Shown in pieces: positions 35,920 through 45,956 of a stretch of 64,000 nt of DNA (position 1 is its first letter; every line of letters starts with the position of its first letter). The DNA comes from Mycolicibacter longobardus (GTDB taxonomy: Bacteria > Actinomycetota > Actinomycetes > Mycobacteriales > Mycobacteriaceae), in NCBI RefSeq assembly GCF_002102265.1, contig NZ_LQPG01000019.1, positions 124,001 through 188,000 of the forward strand, in the 5' to 3' direction. Under the pieces are notes generated by a model. The model did no database searches. It saw only the letters and a list, made by a program, of their open reading frames with translations, and had not been told where the DNA came from. A program made the position numbers and the translations under genes.

Positions 35920-35955
35920 CCGAGTCGCCACGTCGACCCTGACAACCTGATCTGG

Positions 35956-37368
35956 CTACGGATCTTCGTCGTCTTCGTCGTCTTCGTCGTCTTCGTCGTC
36001 TTCGTCGTCTTCGTCGCCGGAGTCGTTGTCGCCCAGTAGTTTTTCGGGGTGGTGGTAGTGGTTGATGCGGGGTTGGCCGTGGTCGAGGTGTGGTGGGGGC
36101 AGGGTTTGGGTGGTGCCGTCGTGGCGCTTGCGGGTTTTGAAGCCGCCTGAGGTGAGCAGTTCGTGGTGGGGGCCGCAGCGCAGGCTCAGGTCGTGGATGT
36201 CGGTGCGTCGGGTGGTGGCGTAGTCGTGGTCATGGTGGGCTTCGCTGTGGTAGCCGGAGACGGGGCAGTTGGGGTGGCTACAGCCACGCTCTTTGGCATA
36301 CAGCACGATGCGCTGCCCGGGCGAAGCCAGACGTTTGGTGTGGAACAGGGCCAGTTCTTTGGCGCCGTCATAGATCCGCAGGTAGTGATGCGCGTGGCTG
36401 GCCATCGCGATCACGTCGCGCATCGGCAGCCAGGTGCCGCCGCCGGTGTGGGCTTTGCCGGTGCCGGTCTCCAGGTCGGCCAGGGTGGTCGAGACGATGA
36501 TGGCGGCCGGCAGGCCGTTGTGTTGGCCGAGGTCTCCGGAGGCCAGCAGGGCGCGGCCCATGGCGGTCAGCGCGTCGTGGTTGCGTTGCCCAGCATTGCG
36601 GGTGTCGGCCTCGATCGCGGCTTGCGACGGTGTGCCATCCACACACGGGCTGGGATCATCCGGGTTGCACATGCCCGGAGCAGCCCAGCGGGCCAGCACG
36701 GCATCCCAGGTGGCCCGGGCCTGGGGATCCAGGTAGCCCTTGATGGGGGTCATGCCGTCCCGGTCCTGGGGACCCAACACGATGCCGCGTCGTTTGGCGC
36801 GTTCCTCATCGCTGTAGTTGCCGTCGGGGTGTAAATGATCAGCCAACCGCTGCGCCAGTTTGGTGAGCTCATCGGGCCGGCACTGGCCGGCCAGCTCGGT
36901 GAGATGCTGTTCGGCTTGGGTCAGGGTGCCCGCATCAATACCGTCGGGTAGGTAACCGAAGAAGGAGCGGATCACCGCGATGTGGGCGGCCCCGATCCGC
37001 CCCTCCCGCTGGGCGCCAGCCACCGCCGGCAAGACCGGTTCCAGTGGTTCACCGGTGATGGCCCGACGGAGCCCCAATTCGGCGGCGTCGCTGATACGGC
37101 GTCCGGCCTCACCACGGCTCAGGTGCAGTGCGTCAGCCAACACCCAGCGGGGTTTGCCGCCGATCTCGGCGGGGTCGGCGGCGGCGATCTGGTTGACCAG
37201 CGGATGCTCAAGAGCCGGTAGCCGCCGCCGCAGCTTCTCGCAGCGCTGCAACAGTGCCAGGCATTCGCGGGGAGTCAATGCCTCGAAGTCCAGCTCCAGC
37301 GCCCGATCCAGATCAGCGGCCAGCGCGTCGAAGACTCCGACGATCGCCTCCCGATCATTCGAACGCAT
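35956..37368 (-). CDS. DUF222/HNH endonuclease-domain protein (13E12 repeat family)
   Basis: A 470-aa member of the 13E12/REP13E12 family that is repeated in mycobacterial genomes. DUF222 covers about residues 30-300 ([20 protein letters not shown] and the following helices). The C-terminal HNH motif has [20 protein letters not shown] and [13 protein letters not shown]. The family is a hotspot for phage-like element integration in M. tuberculosis; its own activity is not settled. The tail is DED repeats from a 9-bp tandem array. It lies on the opposite strand just after the biosynthetic genes and probably marks the island's mobile history. Confidence 0.9.
   Translation of the reverse strand: MRSNDREAIVGVFDALAADLDRALELDFEALTPRECLALLQRCEKLRRRLPALEHPLVNQIAAADPAEIGGKPRWVLADALHLSRGEAGRRISDAAELGLRRAITGEPLEPVLPAVAGAQREGRIGAAHIAVIRSFFGYLPDGIDAGTLTQAEQHLTELAGQCRPDELTKLAQRLADHLHPDGNYSDEERAKRRGIVLGPQDRDGMTPIKGYLDPQARATWDAVLARWAAPGMCNPDDPSPCVDGTPSQAAIEADTRNAGQRNHDALTAMGRALLASGDLGQHNGLPAAIIVSTTLADLETGTGKAHTGGGTWLPMRDVIAMASHAHHYLRIYDGAKELALFHTKRLASPGQRIVLYAKERGCSHPNCPVSGYHSEAHHDHDYATTRRTDIHDLSLRCGPHHELLTSGGFKTRKRHDGTTQTLPPPHLDHGQPRINHYHHPEKLLGDNDSGDEDDEDDEDDEDDEDDEDP
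35963..36016. repeat. Six perfect 9-bp units (TCTTCGTCG) in the HNH gene 3' end
   Basis: The 54-bp array encodes an acidic Asp/Glu tail in the minus-strand gene. Units are identical and the period is a multiple of three, so copy-number change would alter tail length without a frameshift. Confidence 0.95.
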
Positions 37369-37502
37369 GTGCTAATCGTAGCGATGCACACCGACAAGAA
37401 TCCCGACAAGAAGCCGGTACCAAAACTACAGTGACACAAGTGAATACAGTGACTTTCGGGGCGGCTGTGCGCTCATGTCAGGGCGGTGCGGAAGGGGCTG
37501 GA

Positions 37503-38960
37503 TCAACCGACCCGCGACAGCAGCGCTTCGGTCGGGGGACGGCGCTGCGCCCACGGCTGCACCGACTCGAGTTGCGCGGCCAGCGAGATCAGGGTGGCCT
37601 CGTCGTTGGCCCGCGCCACCAGATGCACCGCCTCGGGCACGCCGTCGGCGGCGATCCCGGTCGGGACCGAGATGGCAGGCTGACCGCTGTAGCACTGCGG
37701 GAACGTGAACGGGATGAACTTGATCATCCGCAGCATCGCCCGGGTGGGGCCGAGTCCCTCGAAGTAGCCCACCCGCACCGGCGGGATCGCCAGCACCGGG
37801 GTCATCAGAATGTCGAAGTCGGCGATCCGGCGTTGCGAACGGGCGGTGATCCGGGGCTCTGATGCAACGGCGCGGCGGGCGAGCCAATCCGGAACCAGGC
37901 GGCTGGTTCGGGCCTCGGCTTGCATACGTCGTTCCAGCAGTTCGGTTTTCGGGAGCCGCTCGATCTCGTGGGCGAATCCGTTCATGAACATGGCGAGCAC
38001 CGCGGCGATACCCACCACCGGGTAGACCGGGTCGCGCTCGACCACCTCGTGGCCCATCGAACGCAGCAACTCCGCGGTTTCCAGGACCGGGCGACGCACC
38101 TCGTCGCTGACGTGTACCGGTACCACCGGCTTGAATGACATCGCGATCCGCAGCCGACGCGGTGCCGCCGTCAGTGCCTCCATCAATGCCGGCGCCGGCG
38201 GCGGTGACGGAATCTCGTCATCGGGCTCGGGACCGGTCATCGCGTCGTGCAGCAACGCCACGTCCACCACGCTGCGCGCCAACGGCCCGATGTGGTTGAG
38301 GCCGTGGAATCGGTATGCCCGTTCGGGCGATTCCTTGGTGCTGATCCGTCCGCGCTGCCCCTTCAGCCCGACCAGGCCGCAGCAGGCGGCCGGAATGCGG
38401 ACCGAGCCGCCGCTGTCGCTGCCGGTGGCGCCCGGCACCATCCCCGAGGCGACGGCCGCGGCCGAGCCGCCACTGGAGCCACCCGGGGTCCGGTAAAGAT
38501 CCCACGGATTGCGGGTGACCCCCCAGGTCGCCGATTCGCAGACCGGGTAGGCGCCGAACTCGGAGAGATGGGTCTTGCCGATGATCACCGCGCCGGCGGC
38601 GCGCAACCGTCGCACCGCGGCACTGTCCGCGCTCGCCGGGCCGACGTCAATTCCGGTGCCGCACATGGACGAAACGCCCGCCACGTCGGTGTCGTCCTTA
38701 ACCGCGATCGGTACGCCGGCCAGCGGCAGCACCTCGCCTGCGGCCAGCCGCCGCTCGACGCGCGCCGCCTCGGCCATCGCCTGGTCGCCGAGGACGGTGC
38801 GAAACGCGTTCAACACCGGATCGAGGCGGGCGATCCGATCCAGATACAGGGCCACCAGCTCTCGCGGGGACACCTCCCGCTGCCGCACCAGCTGTGCCAG
38901 ACGCGCGACGCCGGCAAACGCCAACTCATGATCGTGCTCATGATCGTGCGCGGCAGACAT
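37503..38960 (-). CDS. Amidase signature enzyme
   Basis: A 485-aa amidase hydrolysing a C-N amide bond. The Ser-cisSer-Lys triad is visible: AVKDDTDV (Lys), GGSSGGSAAAVASGMVPGAT (cis-Ser) and GSDSGGSVRIPAACCGLVGL (nucleophile). ATG 38960 is chosen because GAAAGGA lies just upstream; the longer frame has no site. The N-terminus is His/Asp-rich (MSAAHDHEHDHE). Substrate unknown. It lies in a minus-strand block with an FAD oxidase and an ABC exporter next to the PKS-NRPS genes, so it may tailor or degrade that product. A general amide-scavenging role is also possible. Confidence 0.92.
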   Translation of the reverse strand: MSAAHDHEHDHELAFAGVARLAQLVRQREVSPRELVALYLDRIARLDPVLNAFRTVLGDQAMAEAARVERRLAAGEVLPLAGVPIAVKDDTDVAGVSSMCGTGIDVGPASADSAAVRRLRAAGAVIIGKTHLSEFGAYPVCESATWGVTRNPWDLYRTPGGSSGGSAAAVASGMVPGATGSDSGGSVRIPAACCGLVGLKGQRGRISTKESPERAYRFHGLNHIGPLARSVVDVALLHDAMTGPEPDDEIPSPPPAPALMEALTAAPRRLRIAMSFKPVVPVHVSDEVRRPVLETAELLRSMGHEVVERDPVYPVVGIAAVLAMFMNGFAHEIERLPKTELLERRMQAEARTSRLVPDWLARRAVASEPRITARSQRRIADFDILMTPVLAIPPVRVGYFEGLGPTRAMLRMIKFIPFTFPQCYSGQPAISVPTGIAADGVPEAVHLVARANDEATLISLAAQLESVQPWAQRRPPTEALLSRVG

Positions 38961-39050
38961 CTTGCGTCCTTTCCCCCGGGACAACAATACCCACCGCCGC
39001 GCTGCGGAAAAGTGTGGTCGCATTGGCGACACACTGAGAACGTCAGAGCG

Positions 39051-40418
39051 TCAGCCCGCGGCTGCCGGCTCGATGTTGTGGTTGAGGGTGAACCGGTTGT
39101 CCGGGTCCAGCCGTGCCTTGAGCTCGGCGAGGCGTTGGTAGCCGGCGTCACCGAAGGTCGCGCGGATGCGGTCCTGCCCCTCGTCGCCGACGAAGTTCAG
39201 ATACGCACCAGCCGGGCCGAGCGGCCGCAGGATCTCGAAAGCCTGTCTGGCCCATGCCGTGCAGCGTGCGGTGTCGCCCGCGTCGGTCCAGGTTGTCATC
39301 AAATGGATGATGTACGGGTGCTCCCGGGTGACGATGGCTGTCGCCTCCGGCGGCACCCGGCCGGCGTACCCGCCGAGCCGGATCACGTGCAGCCGGGTCT
39401 GCGCCGAGGGCCGCGAGCGCCCCAGCAGGGCGATGCGCCGAATCGCCTCGTCGGTGAGCTCGGTGACGAACAGCGATTTCCAGTAGTTCAACCAGCCGTA
39501 CGGTGCCGTGTAGTCGAGGGCCTGCTGCCAGGTCGAGTAGTCCAGCTTGTGCTGCACGGCCACCACCGGCTTGGCCGCCACGCCCCGAACGTTGAGCAGG
39601 GCGCTGACGTCGTCGCTGCCGGTCTGGTCGGTCCGGGTCGAGCAGGCCAGAACATTGACCAGCGACTGGCCCGTCGTCAGGTCGGAGGAGAAGTCGAGGA
39701 TGGACGCCAGGTGGTCGGGTGCGTTGTCCATCTGGGCTCGGAAGTGCTTGAGGGCCGCCTCGGCGTCGGTGTCCGGGTAGGACTGCACGCCGGCCACCAC
39801 ACCGTCCACCGGGTGCAGTCGCAGCATGAACTGGGACACGACACCGAAGTTGCCGCCCCCGCCGCGCAGGCCCCACAGCACGTCGGCGTTCTCGGTCTCG
39901 CTGACCGAGAGCACCTCGCCGGAAGCCAGCACCAGCTCCGCGCCGATCAGGTTGTCGCAGGTCATGCCGTAGGCGCGGGAGAGCCAGCCGATCCCGCCGC
40001 CGAGCGAGAATCCACCCACGCCCGTCGTCGACACCACCCCGCCGGGGCAGGCCAGGCCGTACTTGCTGGTCACCGGGTCCACGTCGCCCCAGGTGGCGCC
40101 CGCGTCGACGTAGGCGATCCGGGCCTCCGGGTCCACCCGTACCCCACGCATCTGCGTCAGGTCGATGACGATGCCGCCATCGGTGGTCGAGTGGCCGGCG
40201 ACGCTGTGGCCCCCGCTTCGCACCGCGATCTCGGCGCCGGAGTCCACCGCGTAGCGCACCGCGGCGATGATGTCGTCGCGGGAGCGGCACTGCAGGATCA
40301 CCCGCGGGTGCTTGTCGATCATGCCGTTGAACACCTGACGGACCTCGTCATAACGAGCATCGCCGGGGGAGACGGCATCGCCGGTGAAGTTCGGGACGGC
40401 AGGGGCGTTCGCGGTCAT
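39051..40418 (-). CDS. FAD-linked oxidase with BBE C-terminus
   Basis: A 455-aa flavoprotein of the berberine-bridge/6-hydroxynicotine oxidase type. VRSGGHSVAGHS holds His71, the expected 8-alpha attachment site for FAD. The second covalent site, a Cys in the GVGGFSLGGG region of bicovalent members, is missing (VVSTTGVGG), so linkage should be single. The BBE motif YLNFVGDEGQDRI and DPDNRFTLNHNI are at the end. Such enzymes oxidise amines, alcohols or sugars, often in natural-product pathways. ATG 40418 has GAGGA upstream. It lies between the exporter and the amidase on the same strand. Confidence 0.92.
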   Translation of the reverse strand: MTANAPAVPNFTGDAVSPGDARYDEVRQVFNGMIDKHPRVILQCRSRDDIIAAVRYAVDSGAEIAVRSGGHSVAGHSTTDGGIVIDLTQMRGVRVDPEARIAYVDAGATWGDVDPVTSKYGLACPGGVVSTTGVGGFSLGGGIGWLSRAYGMTCDNLIGAELVLASGEVLSVSETENADVLWGLRGGGGNFGVVSQFMLRLHPVDGVVAGVQSYPDTDAEAALKHFRAQMDNAPDHLASILDFSSDLTTGQSLVNVLACSTRTDQTGSDDVSALLNVRGVAAKPVVAVQHKLDYSTWQQALDYTAPYGWLNYWKSLFVTELTDEAIRRIALLGRSRPSAQTRLHVIRLGGYAGRVPPEATAIVTREHPYIIHLMTTWTDAGDTARCTAWARQAFEILRPLGPAGAYLNFVGDEGQDRIRATFGDAGYQRLAELKARLDPDNRFTLNHNIEPAAAG

Positions 40419-40460
40419 TGCATCCTCAGGGTCGGCGCGGCAGGGCGGCGCGGGTGTTGC

Positions 40461-42992
40461 TCACTCGTCGCGAAGTTCGGTCGCCGGAGTGGACCGAGTG
40501 CTCTTCCAGGCGGGAATGATGGCCGCGAAGACCGCGGCGACGGTGGCCAGCAGGGCGTAGAGCAACGCGTCGGTCCAGGGGAACACCAGCGGGGTGATCA
40601 GGCCGACGTTGACCACGGCCGCCCGCCGAACCGCCTCGGAGATGGCGATCGACAGCACCGCACCGAACAGCCCACCCGCGGCGCCGGCGACGACAGCCTC
40701 GATGGTGGTGATGCTGAACACCCGCGCCCGGGTGGCTCCCAGCGCCTGGATCAGTGCCACCTCGCGCCTGCGCCGGATACCGACCAGCAACAGCGTGGAC
40801 AGCACCGACACGAAGGCGATGGCGAGCAGACCGTACTTGAGCGTGTTCAGCGGTGTGAGGTACCGGCCGATGGAGGCGGCGATGTCCGAGGCGTAGCCGT
40901 CGGTGTCCACCGCGGTCACCGGCTGGTCGAACTTGGCGGCTTCGATGTTCTCGATGACCTGACCGGCGGTGAATCCCGACGCCGGTGTGGCGAAGATCAG
41001 GCCGGCGGGTTGCGGACCGTAGATCTGCTCGGCAACCGAGTAGGGCATGTAGATCCGGCGACCACCATATTCGGGCGTTGCCACGATGGTGCCGATACTC
41101 ATCGCCTGCGCATCGAGTCCACTTCCGAAAACGAGAGTGTCGCCGATGTGGAGATTTTTCTCACGCGCCAGGACGCTGCCGATGACGATCTGATTGGCTT
41201 TCTGGCTGGCCTCCGGAGATTGCCCGGCGAGTACCCCGAACGGAAATGTCGGTCGGTCCTGAGCCTGAATGTGCGCCAGCGACCCGTCTTTCAGGCTGAT
41301 CTCGATTTCAGCCATCCGTTCGGTCTTTTCGACTCCGGCCAACGAGTTGAGTTTGTTGACCGTCTGCGGGGCGAATCGGGCATCAATGGGCCCGTAATCG
41401 GCGAACTGCGTCGTGGTGATGGCAATGCGTCCGTCGGCCTGCGATTCGGCGACTTTGGTGGCGCCGATGTGGATCGCCACCAGGAAGCCGGACAGCAGGA
41501 TGGCGACCACGACGGGCACCGCGATGGCACCGGAGATCGCCGCGGTGCGCGACCGGTCCGAACGCAGCGCGTTCAGGGCGATGGTCAGCGTCGCCCCCCG
41601 GGACTTGTTCGGCTTCGGGCGCACGCTGGTGATGGCCTGTGCGCTCAGGTAGGCGGTGGCCAGCAGCAGTCCGACCAGCGCGACCACCGCGCCGACGTCG
41701 GCGATGATGGCCTGCCAGGCCACCAGGGCGCCGGACAGCGTCGCCAGCCGCGCCGCGATCACGCCCGTCAGCCCGATCGCCAGCAGCAGCAGCGCCTTGA
41801 ACCAGATCTTGCGCTGCGTGGTCTGTTCTTGGGCCGCCCGCCCGGACAGCTCGGCCGCGATCGGGGTGTTGGACGCCGACAGCGCGGGGCCGACCGCGGC
41901 GCCGACCGCCAGCAGCAGGCCGGCCAGAATGCCGACCACCAGGATCGCCGGCTTGAGAATCACCGGGACGGTGACGCCGACGAATCGTTCGGTCAGCTCG
42001 CTGGCGCTGGCCACGATGGGTTCGGAGATCACGATCCCGGTCAGGACGCCCATCGCCGATCCCACCGCTCCCAACAGGGCGGCCTCGCTGAGGAATCCGG
42101 TCAGGATCGACGCCGGCGACGCCCCCAGCGCGGAGGCGATCGCGATCTCGCGGCGGCGTTCCTCGACCGAGAGTCGGGTGATCTGGGTGATCAGGATGAC
42201 CCCGACACCGATCGAGATCAGGGCGAAGATGCCCAGCAGCGGCAGCAGTACGTCGTTGACGTTGTAGCCCTTCGCCGGCTCGCTGCGGGGCTGCACGGTG
42301 TAGGTGGGGCCCAGCGTGGTCTTGAGCCGCTGCTGGACTTCGCCTGCGTCGGCGTCCTTGTCCAGGGTCACATAGACCATGTCCACCCGGTCACCCCGGG
42401 CGAACTGCACTTTCGCCATGCTCAGCGGCAGCACCGCGACCAGACCGTTGTTGACGTCGTCCAGGTCGGCCACCCGCTGGAACTTCTCCAACGACAGCTG
42501 CCCGACGTCGGTGACCAGGCTCGCCGATTTGTCCAGGGAGTCGCCCAGTGACTTCGAGATGGCCGGTGGGGGCTCCTGCTGCCCGGTCGAGCAGACCTTC
42601 GGGTCGACGATCCACTGGGCCGAGCAGTCCACGCCCAGGCCCAGGCCGAAGCTCTCCTTGCCCTCGTTGCGAATCATCGTCACGCCGCGGATGACCGGCA
42701 CCACGGCCGCCACCCCGGGAACCGACCGGGTGTCTTCGACGACGGCGGGGCTGATGCCGCCACGTGTGGCTGCGCCGACCACGCGCAGCGGTGCGGGTCC
42801 GGCGATCTGGTAGCCGACGTCCTCGACGGCCTTGGAGACGCTGGTGACCTCGATCATGACGGCCACCACGACCGCCACGCCGCCGCCCAGTGAGAAAGCG
42901 GCCAGCGCGGCCCGGAACGCGTGTTTACGAACAGCCCGGAAATTGATTATCCGCAGCAGGCCGAAAGTCGCGGCTAATGTTCCGCGAGCCAT
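40461..42992 (-). CDS. ABC transporter permease, FtsX/LolC-like, two-domain
   Basis: An 843-aa membrane protein with two FtsX/MacB-type halves. A first transmembrane helix lies near residues 28-48. A large extracytoplasmic domain follows, then three helices (about 255-395, LLPLLGIFALISIGVGVILI and on). A second set has an anchor near 418-440, another outside domain, and three helices before the end (YGLLAIAFVSVLSTLLLVGI and on). Each half has the family motif RRREIA(I/L)-ALGA. MacB/Lol-type systems move lipids, lipoproteins or hydrophobic small molecules from the outer leaflet rather than across the membrane. Its start overlaps the ATPase gene stop by 19 nt, so the pair is one transporter. 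Confidence 0.93.
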   Translation of the reverse strand: MARGTLAATFGLLRIINFRAVRKHAFRAALAAFSLGGGVAVVVAVMIEVTSVSKAVEDVGYQIAGPAPLRVVGAATRGGISPAVVEDTRSVPGVAAVVPVIRGVTMIRNEGKESFGLGLGVDCSAQWIVDPKVCSTGQQEPPPAISKSLGDSLDKSASLVTDVGQLSLEKFQRVADLDDVNNGLVAVLPLSMAKVQFARGDRVDMVYVTLDKDADAGEVQQRLKTTLGPTYTVQPRSEPAKGYNVNDVLLPLLGIFALISIGVGVILITQITRLSVEERRREIAIASALGASPASILTGFLSEAALLGAVGSAMGVLTGIVISEPIVASASELTERFVGVTVPVILKPAILVVGILAGLLLAVGAAVGPALSASNTPIAAELSGRAAQEQTTQRKIWFKALLLLAIGLTGVIAARLATLSGALVAWQAIIADVGAVVALVGLLLATAYLSAQAITSVRPKPNKSRGATLTIALNALRSDRSRTAAISGAIAVPVVVAILLSGFLVAIHIGATKVAESQADGRIAITTTQFADYGPIDARFAPQTVNKLNSLAGVEKTERMAEIEISLKDGSLAHIQAQDRPTFPFGVLAGQSPEASQKANQIVIGSVLAREKNLHIGDTLVFGSGLDAQAMSIGTIVATPEYGGRRIYMPYSVAEQIYGPQPAGLIFATPASGFTAGQVIENIEAAKFDQPVTAVDTDGYASDIAASIGRYLTPLNTLKYGLLAIAFVSVLSTLLLVGIRRRREVALIQALGATRARVFSITTIEAVVAGAAGGLFGAVLSIAISEAVRRAAVVNVGLITPLVFPWTDALLYALLATVAAVFAAIIPAWKSTRSTPATELRDE

Positions 42993-43771
42993 GTCACATT
43001 GTTGGGCGCGTGAGCCATTCCACTGTCGGTCTCGATTTCGCCGTCGAGCAGTGAAATCAGGCGAGGAGCGTCGTCGGCTATTTTCCGGTCGTGCGTCACC
43101 AGGACAATTGTCTGGCCGGCCGCATTCAGGTTGTACAAGGCGTCGATAACCCGGTGACCATTAAGGGTGTCGAGGTTGCCGGTCGGTTCATCGGCGAGAA
43201 TGACGTCGGGCTTCATGAAAAGCGCCCGGGCGACGGCGACGCGCTGTTGTTCACCGCCGGACAATTCCGACGGGACGCGCTTGGATTTGGCGGCCAGCCC
43301 GACCTGGTCCAGCAGGTTCATCGCGTGGGCGTGCTGGGCGCGACCGGATTTGCCGGCCAGCAGGCCCGGGAGCATCACGTTCTCCACCACCGAAAGGCCC
43401 GCCAGAAGATTGAATGCCTGGAAGACGTAGCCCAGTGTCTGACATCGCACGGCGGCCAGCTGCTTGCGGGACAGCTGCGAGACGCTCTGGCCGTTGATGA
43501 GGACTTCGCCGCTGGTCGGCGTGTCCAGCAGGCCGAGGATGCTCAGCAGGGTGGACTTGCCCGAACCGGAGGGACCGACCATGGCGACGAATTCGCCGCG
43601 GGTTATCTGGATATCGATGTCGCGCAATATCGGGGTGGCGTTATCGCCTTCGCCGAACTGTTTGTTGAGTTTGCGCGCTTCGAGGACCACGGGAGGCCTT
43701 AGAACGACCGGCGGCGTGTGGCCGTTACGGTCGAGCTCCATATCCACGGTGTGCATCTCGGTCCTGATCAT
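42974..43771 (-). CDS. ABC transporter ATPase (MacB/LolD type)
   Basis: A 265-aa ATP-binding subunit. Walker A is [10 protein letters not shown]-loop [10 protein letters not shown], signature LSGGEQQR, Walker [10 protein letters not shown] with NLDT, and H-loop VTHD. These are typical of the LolD/MacB/FtsE group that pairs with FtsX-like permeases. ATG 43771 has TGGAG a few bases upstream; in-frame ATGs at 43756 and 43741 are alternatives. It is the first gene of the minus-strand block and gives the permease its energy. Confidence 0.94.
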   Translation of the reverse strand: MIRTEMHTVDMELDRNGHTPPVVLRPPVVLEARKLNKQFGEGDNATPILRDIDIQITRGEFVAMVGPSGSGKSTLLSILGLLDTPTSGEVLINGQSVSQLSRKQLAAVRCQTLGYVFQAFNLLAGLSVVENVMLPGLLAGKSGRAQHAHAMNLLDQVGLAAKSKRVPSELSGGEQQRVAVARALFMKPDVILADEPTGNLDTLNGHRVIDALYNLNAAGQTIVLVTHDRKIADDAPRLISLLDGEIETDSGMAHAPNNVTWLAEH

Positions 43772-44110
43772 GAATCTCCAGCGGGCGTTGTAATAGGATC
43801 ATGCCCGCGTGGGGCGCGTTTCTCAATTCATCGTGCTCATTGCGCACCCCGCGACGGTGCTGCACTACGCGGCGGCCAGAGTCGATCATACCGACCTCGG
43901 CGGCGTGGGCGAAAATCGTTCGGCCGTGACTCCGCCCACCCCGACAGGCCCGGTAGGCGGCCGATCCGGTTGCCGCAGGGCGTTCCCGTGGGCTCCGGTC
44001 GGGCGCGAAACCGCCTTCTGACCTGCGCTGTTCAAGATATGGACTGGCGCCCATCGAAGTGCACCGGGCTCCGGTTCGGGTTCCGGTCGGAAAAGGGCCC
44101 TACGGCCCTG
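43772..44110. other. 339-nt gap without a convincing gene
   Basis: This lies between the ABC transporter start and the Rv0495c-like gene stop. It must hold the minus-strand promoter of the transporter block; TATTAC near 43791 (minus strand) is a weak -10 candidate. Short open frames on both strands show no conserved motif, start site or codon pattern. I see no tRNA, repeat or strong hairpin. Confidence 0.5.
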
Positions 44111-44905
44111 TCAATGTGCCCGAGCGGCCCGGGTGGCGGGGTGGACGGCCACCAGACCGAGCTCGTTGCGCCGCTCGCAGATCACCGCGAGCTCGGCATA
44201 GGCCTTGGCGCCCAGCAACTCGGTCAGCTCCGGCCCAAGGCTCTGCCAGACCTGCTTGGTGCCGACGTGTGCCGCAGGGGCGCCGGTGCAGTACCAGTGC
44301 AGGTCTGCGCCGCCCGAACCCCAGCCGCGCCGGTCGAACTCGGTGATGGTCGTCTTGAGGATCTCGCTGTCGTCGGGGCGGGTGATCCACTCCTGGCTGC
44401 GCCGGATCGGCAGTTGCCAACACACCTCGGGCTTCATCGTCAGCGGTTCGACGCCCAGGCGGACCGCTTTGATGTGCAACGCGCAGCCCGCACCGCCGGC
44501 GAAGCCGGGCCGATTCAGGAAGATGCAGGCGCCCTTGACGGTGCGGGTGCGAAGTTGCTTTTCGCCGTCGTTCTCGTCGTATTCCAGGTAGCCCTTCTTA
44601 CCCAAACCCTTGTCCCGCAGCTGCCAGTCGGCGTCGGTCAACTGTGCGACCGCGTCGTCGAGGTTGGCCCGGTCGTCGTCATCGCAGAGGAACGCCCCGT
44701 GCGAACAACATCCGTCGTCGGGACGGCCCGCCACGATGCCCCGGCAGGCCGCGGTACCGAACACGCAGGTCCAGCGCGACAACAACCAGGTCAGATCGGC
44801 GGCGATCAGGTGTTCGGGGTTGTCGGGGTCATAGAACTCCACCCATTCGCGGGGGAAGTCCAGGTCGACCTCCCCGGGATGGGGGCCGGGCTTCGCGGTG
44901 GTCAC
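44111..44905 (-). CDS. Cys-rich conserved protein (Rv0495c-like)
   Basis: A 264-aa actinobacterial protein with clustered cysteines: [35 protein letters not shown] and EVCWQLP. The pattern suggests a metal or iron-sulfur site, but no enzyme family can be named. Rv0495c stands in the same place, divergent from ppx, and marks the return to the conserved gene order after the accessory island. ATG 44905. Confidence 0.88.
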   Translation of the reverse strand: MTTAKPGPHPGEVDLDFPREWVEFYDPDNPEHLIAADLTWLLSRWTCVFGTAACRGIVAGRPDDGCCSHGAFLCDDDDRANLDDAVAQLTDADWQLRDKGLGKKGYLEYDENDGEKQLRTRTVKGACIFLNRPGFAGGAGCALHIKAVRLGVEPLTMKPEVCWQLPIRRSQEWITRPDDSEILKTTITEFDRRGWGSGGADLHWYCTGAPAAHVGTKQVWQSLGPELTELLGAKAYAELAVICERRNELGLVAVHPATRAARAH

Positions 44906-44966
44906 GAAACTCCACGCTAGACCAGAAATTCGCGTTGTCGGCCCCTTGCCACACTAAGTTGAGTGC

Positions 44967-45956
44967 GTGAGATTAGGTGTGCTCGACGTCGGCAGCAACA
45001 CCGTCCATCTGTTGGTGGTCGATGCCCACCGGGGCGGTCACCCGACTCCGATGAGCTCGACCAAGGCCACGCTGCGGCTGGCCGAGGCGACCGACAGCTC
45101 GGGCAAGATCACCCGCCGCGGCGCCGACAAGCTGGTGTCCACGATCGGCGAATTCGCCACGATCGCAGCGAGTTCGGGCTGCGCGGAGCTGGTGGCGTTC
45201 GCCACGTCGGCGGTGCGTGACGCATCCAATTCCGAGGATGTGCTGGCCCGGGTGCGTTCGGAGGCCGGGGTCGAGCTGCAGGTGCTGGCGGGGGAGGACG
45301 AATCCCGGCTGACCTTCCTGGCGGTGCGGCGCTGGTTCGGCTGGAGCGCCGGGCGGATCAACAACCTCGACATCGGTGGCGGTTCACTGGAATTGTCCAG
45401 CGGGGTCGACGAAGAGCCGGACGTGGCGCTGTCGCTGCCGCTGGGTGCCGGCCGCCTCACCCGGGAGTGGCTGACCGAAGACCCGCCCGGACGTCGGCGG
45501 GTGGCGATGCTGCGGGACTGGCTGGACACCGAGTTGGCGGGTGCGGCCGCGACTGTGCTGGACGCGGGCCCGCCCGATCTGGCGGTAGCCAGTTCCAAGA
45601 CGTTTCGTTCGCTGGCACGGCTCACCGGGGCAGCCCCGTCGGCGGCGGGCCCGCGGGTTCGGCGCACATTGACCGCCACCGGCCTTAGGCAGCTCATATC
45701 ATTCATCTCTAGGATGACCACGGCTGATCGGGCCGAATTGGAAGGGGTGAGCGCCGAGCGGGCGCCACAGATCGTGGCCGGTGCTCTGGTGGCGGAAGCA
45801 AGCATGCGAGCGCTGTCGATCGAAACGGTGGAGATTTGCCCGTGGGCGTTGCGGGAAGGCTTGATCCTGCGCCGGCTCGACAGTGAGGCGGACGGCGTCA
45901 CCCTGCTCGGATCCTCATCGGTGGGCATGGTCCGGCATGGAGGAGACCAACGATGA
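44967..45956 (+). CDS. ppx: Exopolyphosphatase / Ppx-GppA phosphatase
   Basis: A 329-aa member of the ASKHA Ppx/GppA family, ortholog of Rv0496, which hydrolyses short-chain polyphosphate and is linked to the stringent response. LGVLDVGSNTVHLLVVDAHR is the phosphate-1 motif and LDIGGGSLELS the phosphate-2 motif. The short length, without a C-terminal HD domain, is typical of mycobacterial Ppx1. GTG 44967 is the start. Its TGA overlaps the ATG of the next gene. Confidence 0.94.
   Translation: MRLGVLDVGSNTVHLLVVDAHRGGHPTPMSSTKATLRLAEATDSSGKITRRGADKLVSTIGEFATIAASSGCAELVAFATSAVRDASNSEDVLARVRSEAGVELQVLAGEDESRLTFLAVRRWFGWSAGRINNLDIGGGSLELSSGVDEEPDVALSLPLGAGRLTREWLTEDPPGRRRVAMLRDWLDTELAGAAATVLDAGPPDLAVASSKTFRSLARLTGAAPSAAGPRVRRTLTATGLRQLISFISRMTTADRAELEGVSAERAPQIVAGALVAEASMRALSIETVEICPWALREGLILRRLDSEADGVTLLGSSSVGMVRHGGDQR

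Noticed and set aside
39840-40030. Bicovalent FAD attachment in the BBE oxidase
   Set aside because: The Cys of the second site is replaced in VVSTTGVGG; only the His site is present.
38247-42551. A plus-strand open frame of more than 1400 codons across the amidase, oxidase and permease genes
   Set aside because: It is antisense to three genes with clear motifs, has His/Arg/Gly-rich composition without any domain, and is what GC-rich third positions produce on the opposite strand.
43725-44054. A 109-codon minus-strand frame upstream of the ABC ATPase
   Set aside because: It overlaps the ATPase start, is Arg/Gly-rich without motif, and has no ribosome site.
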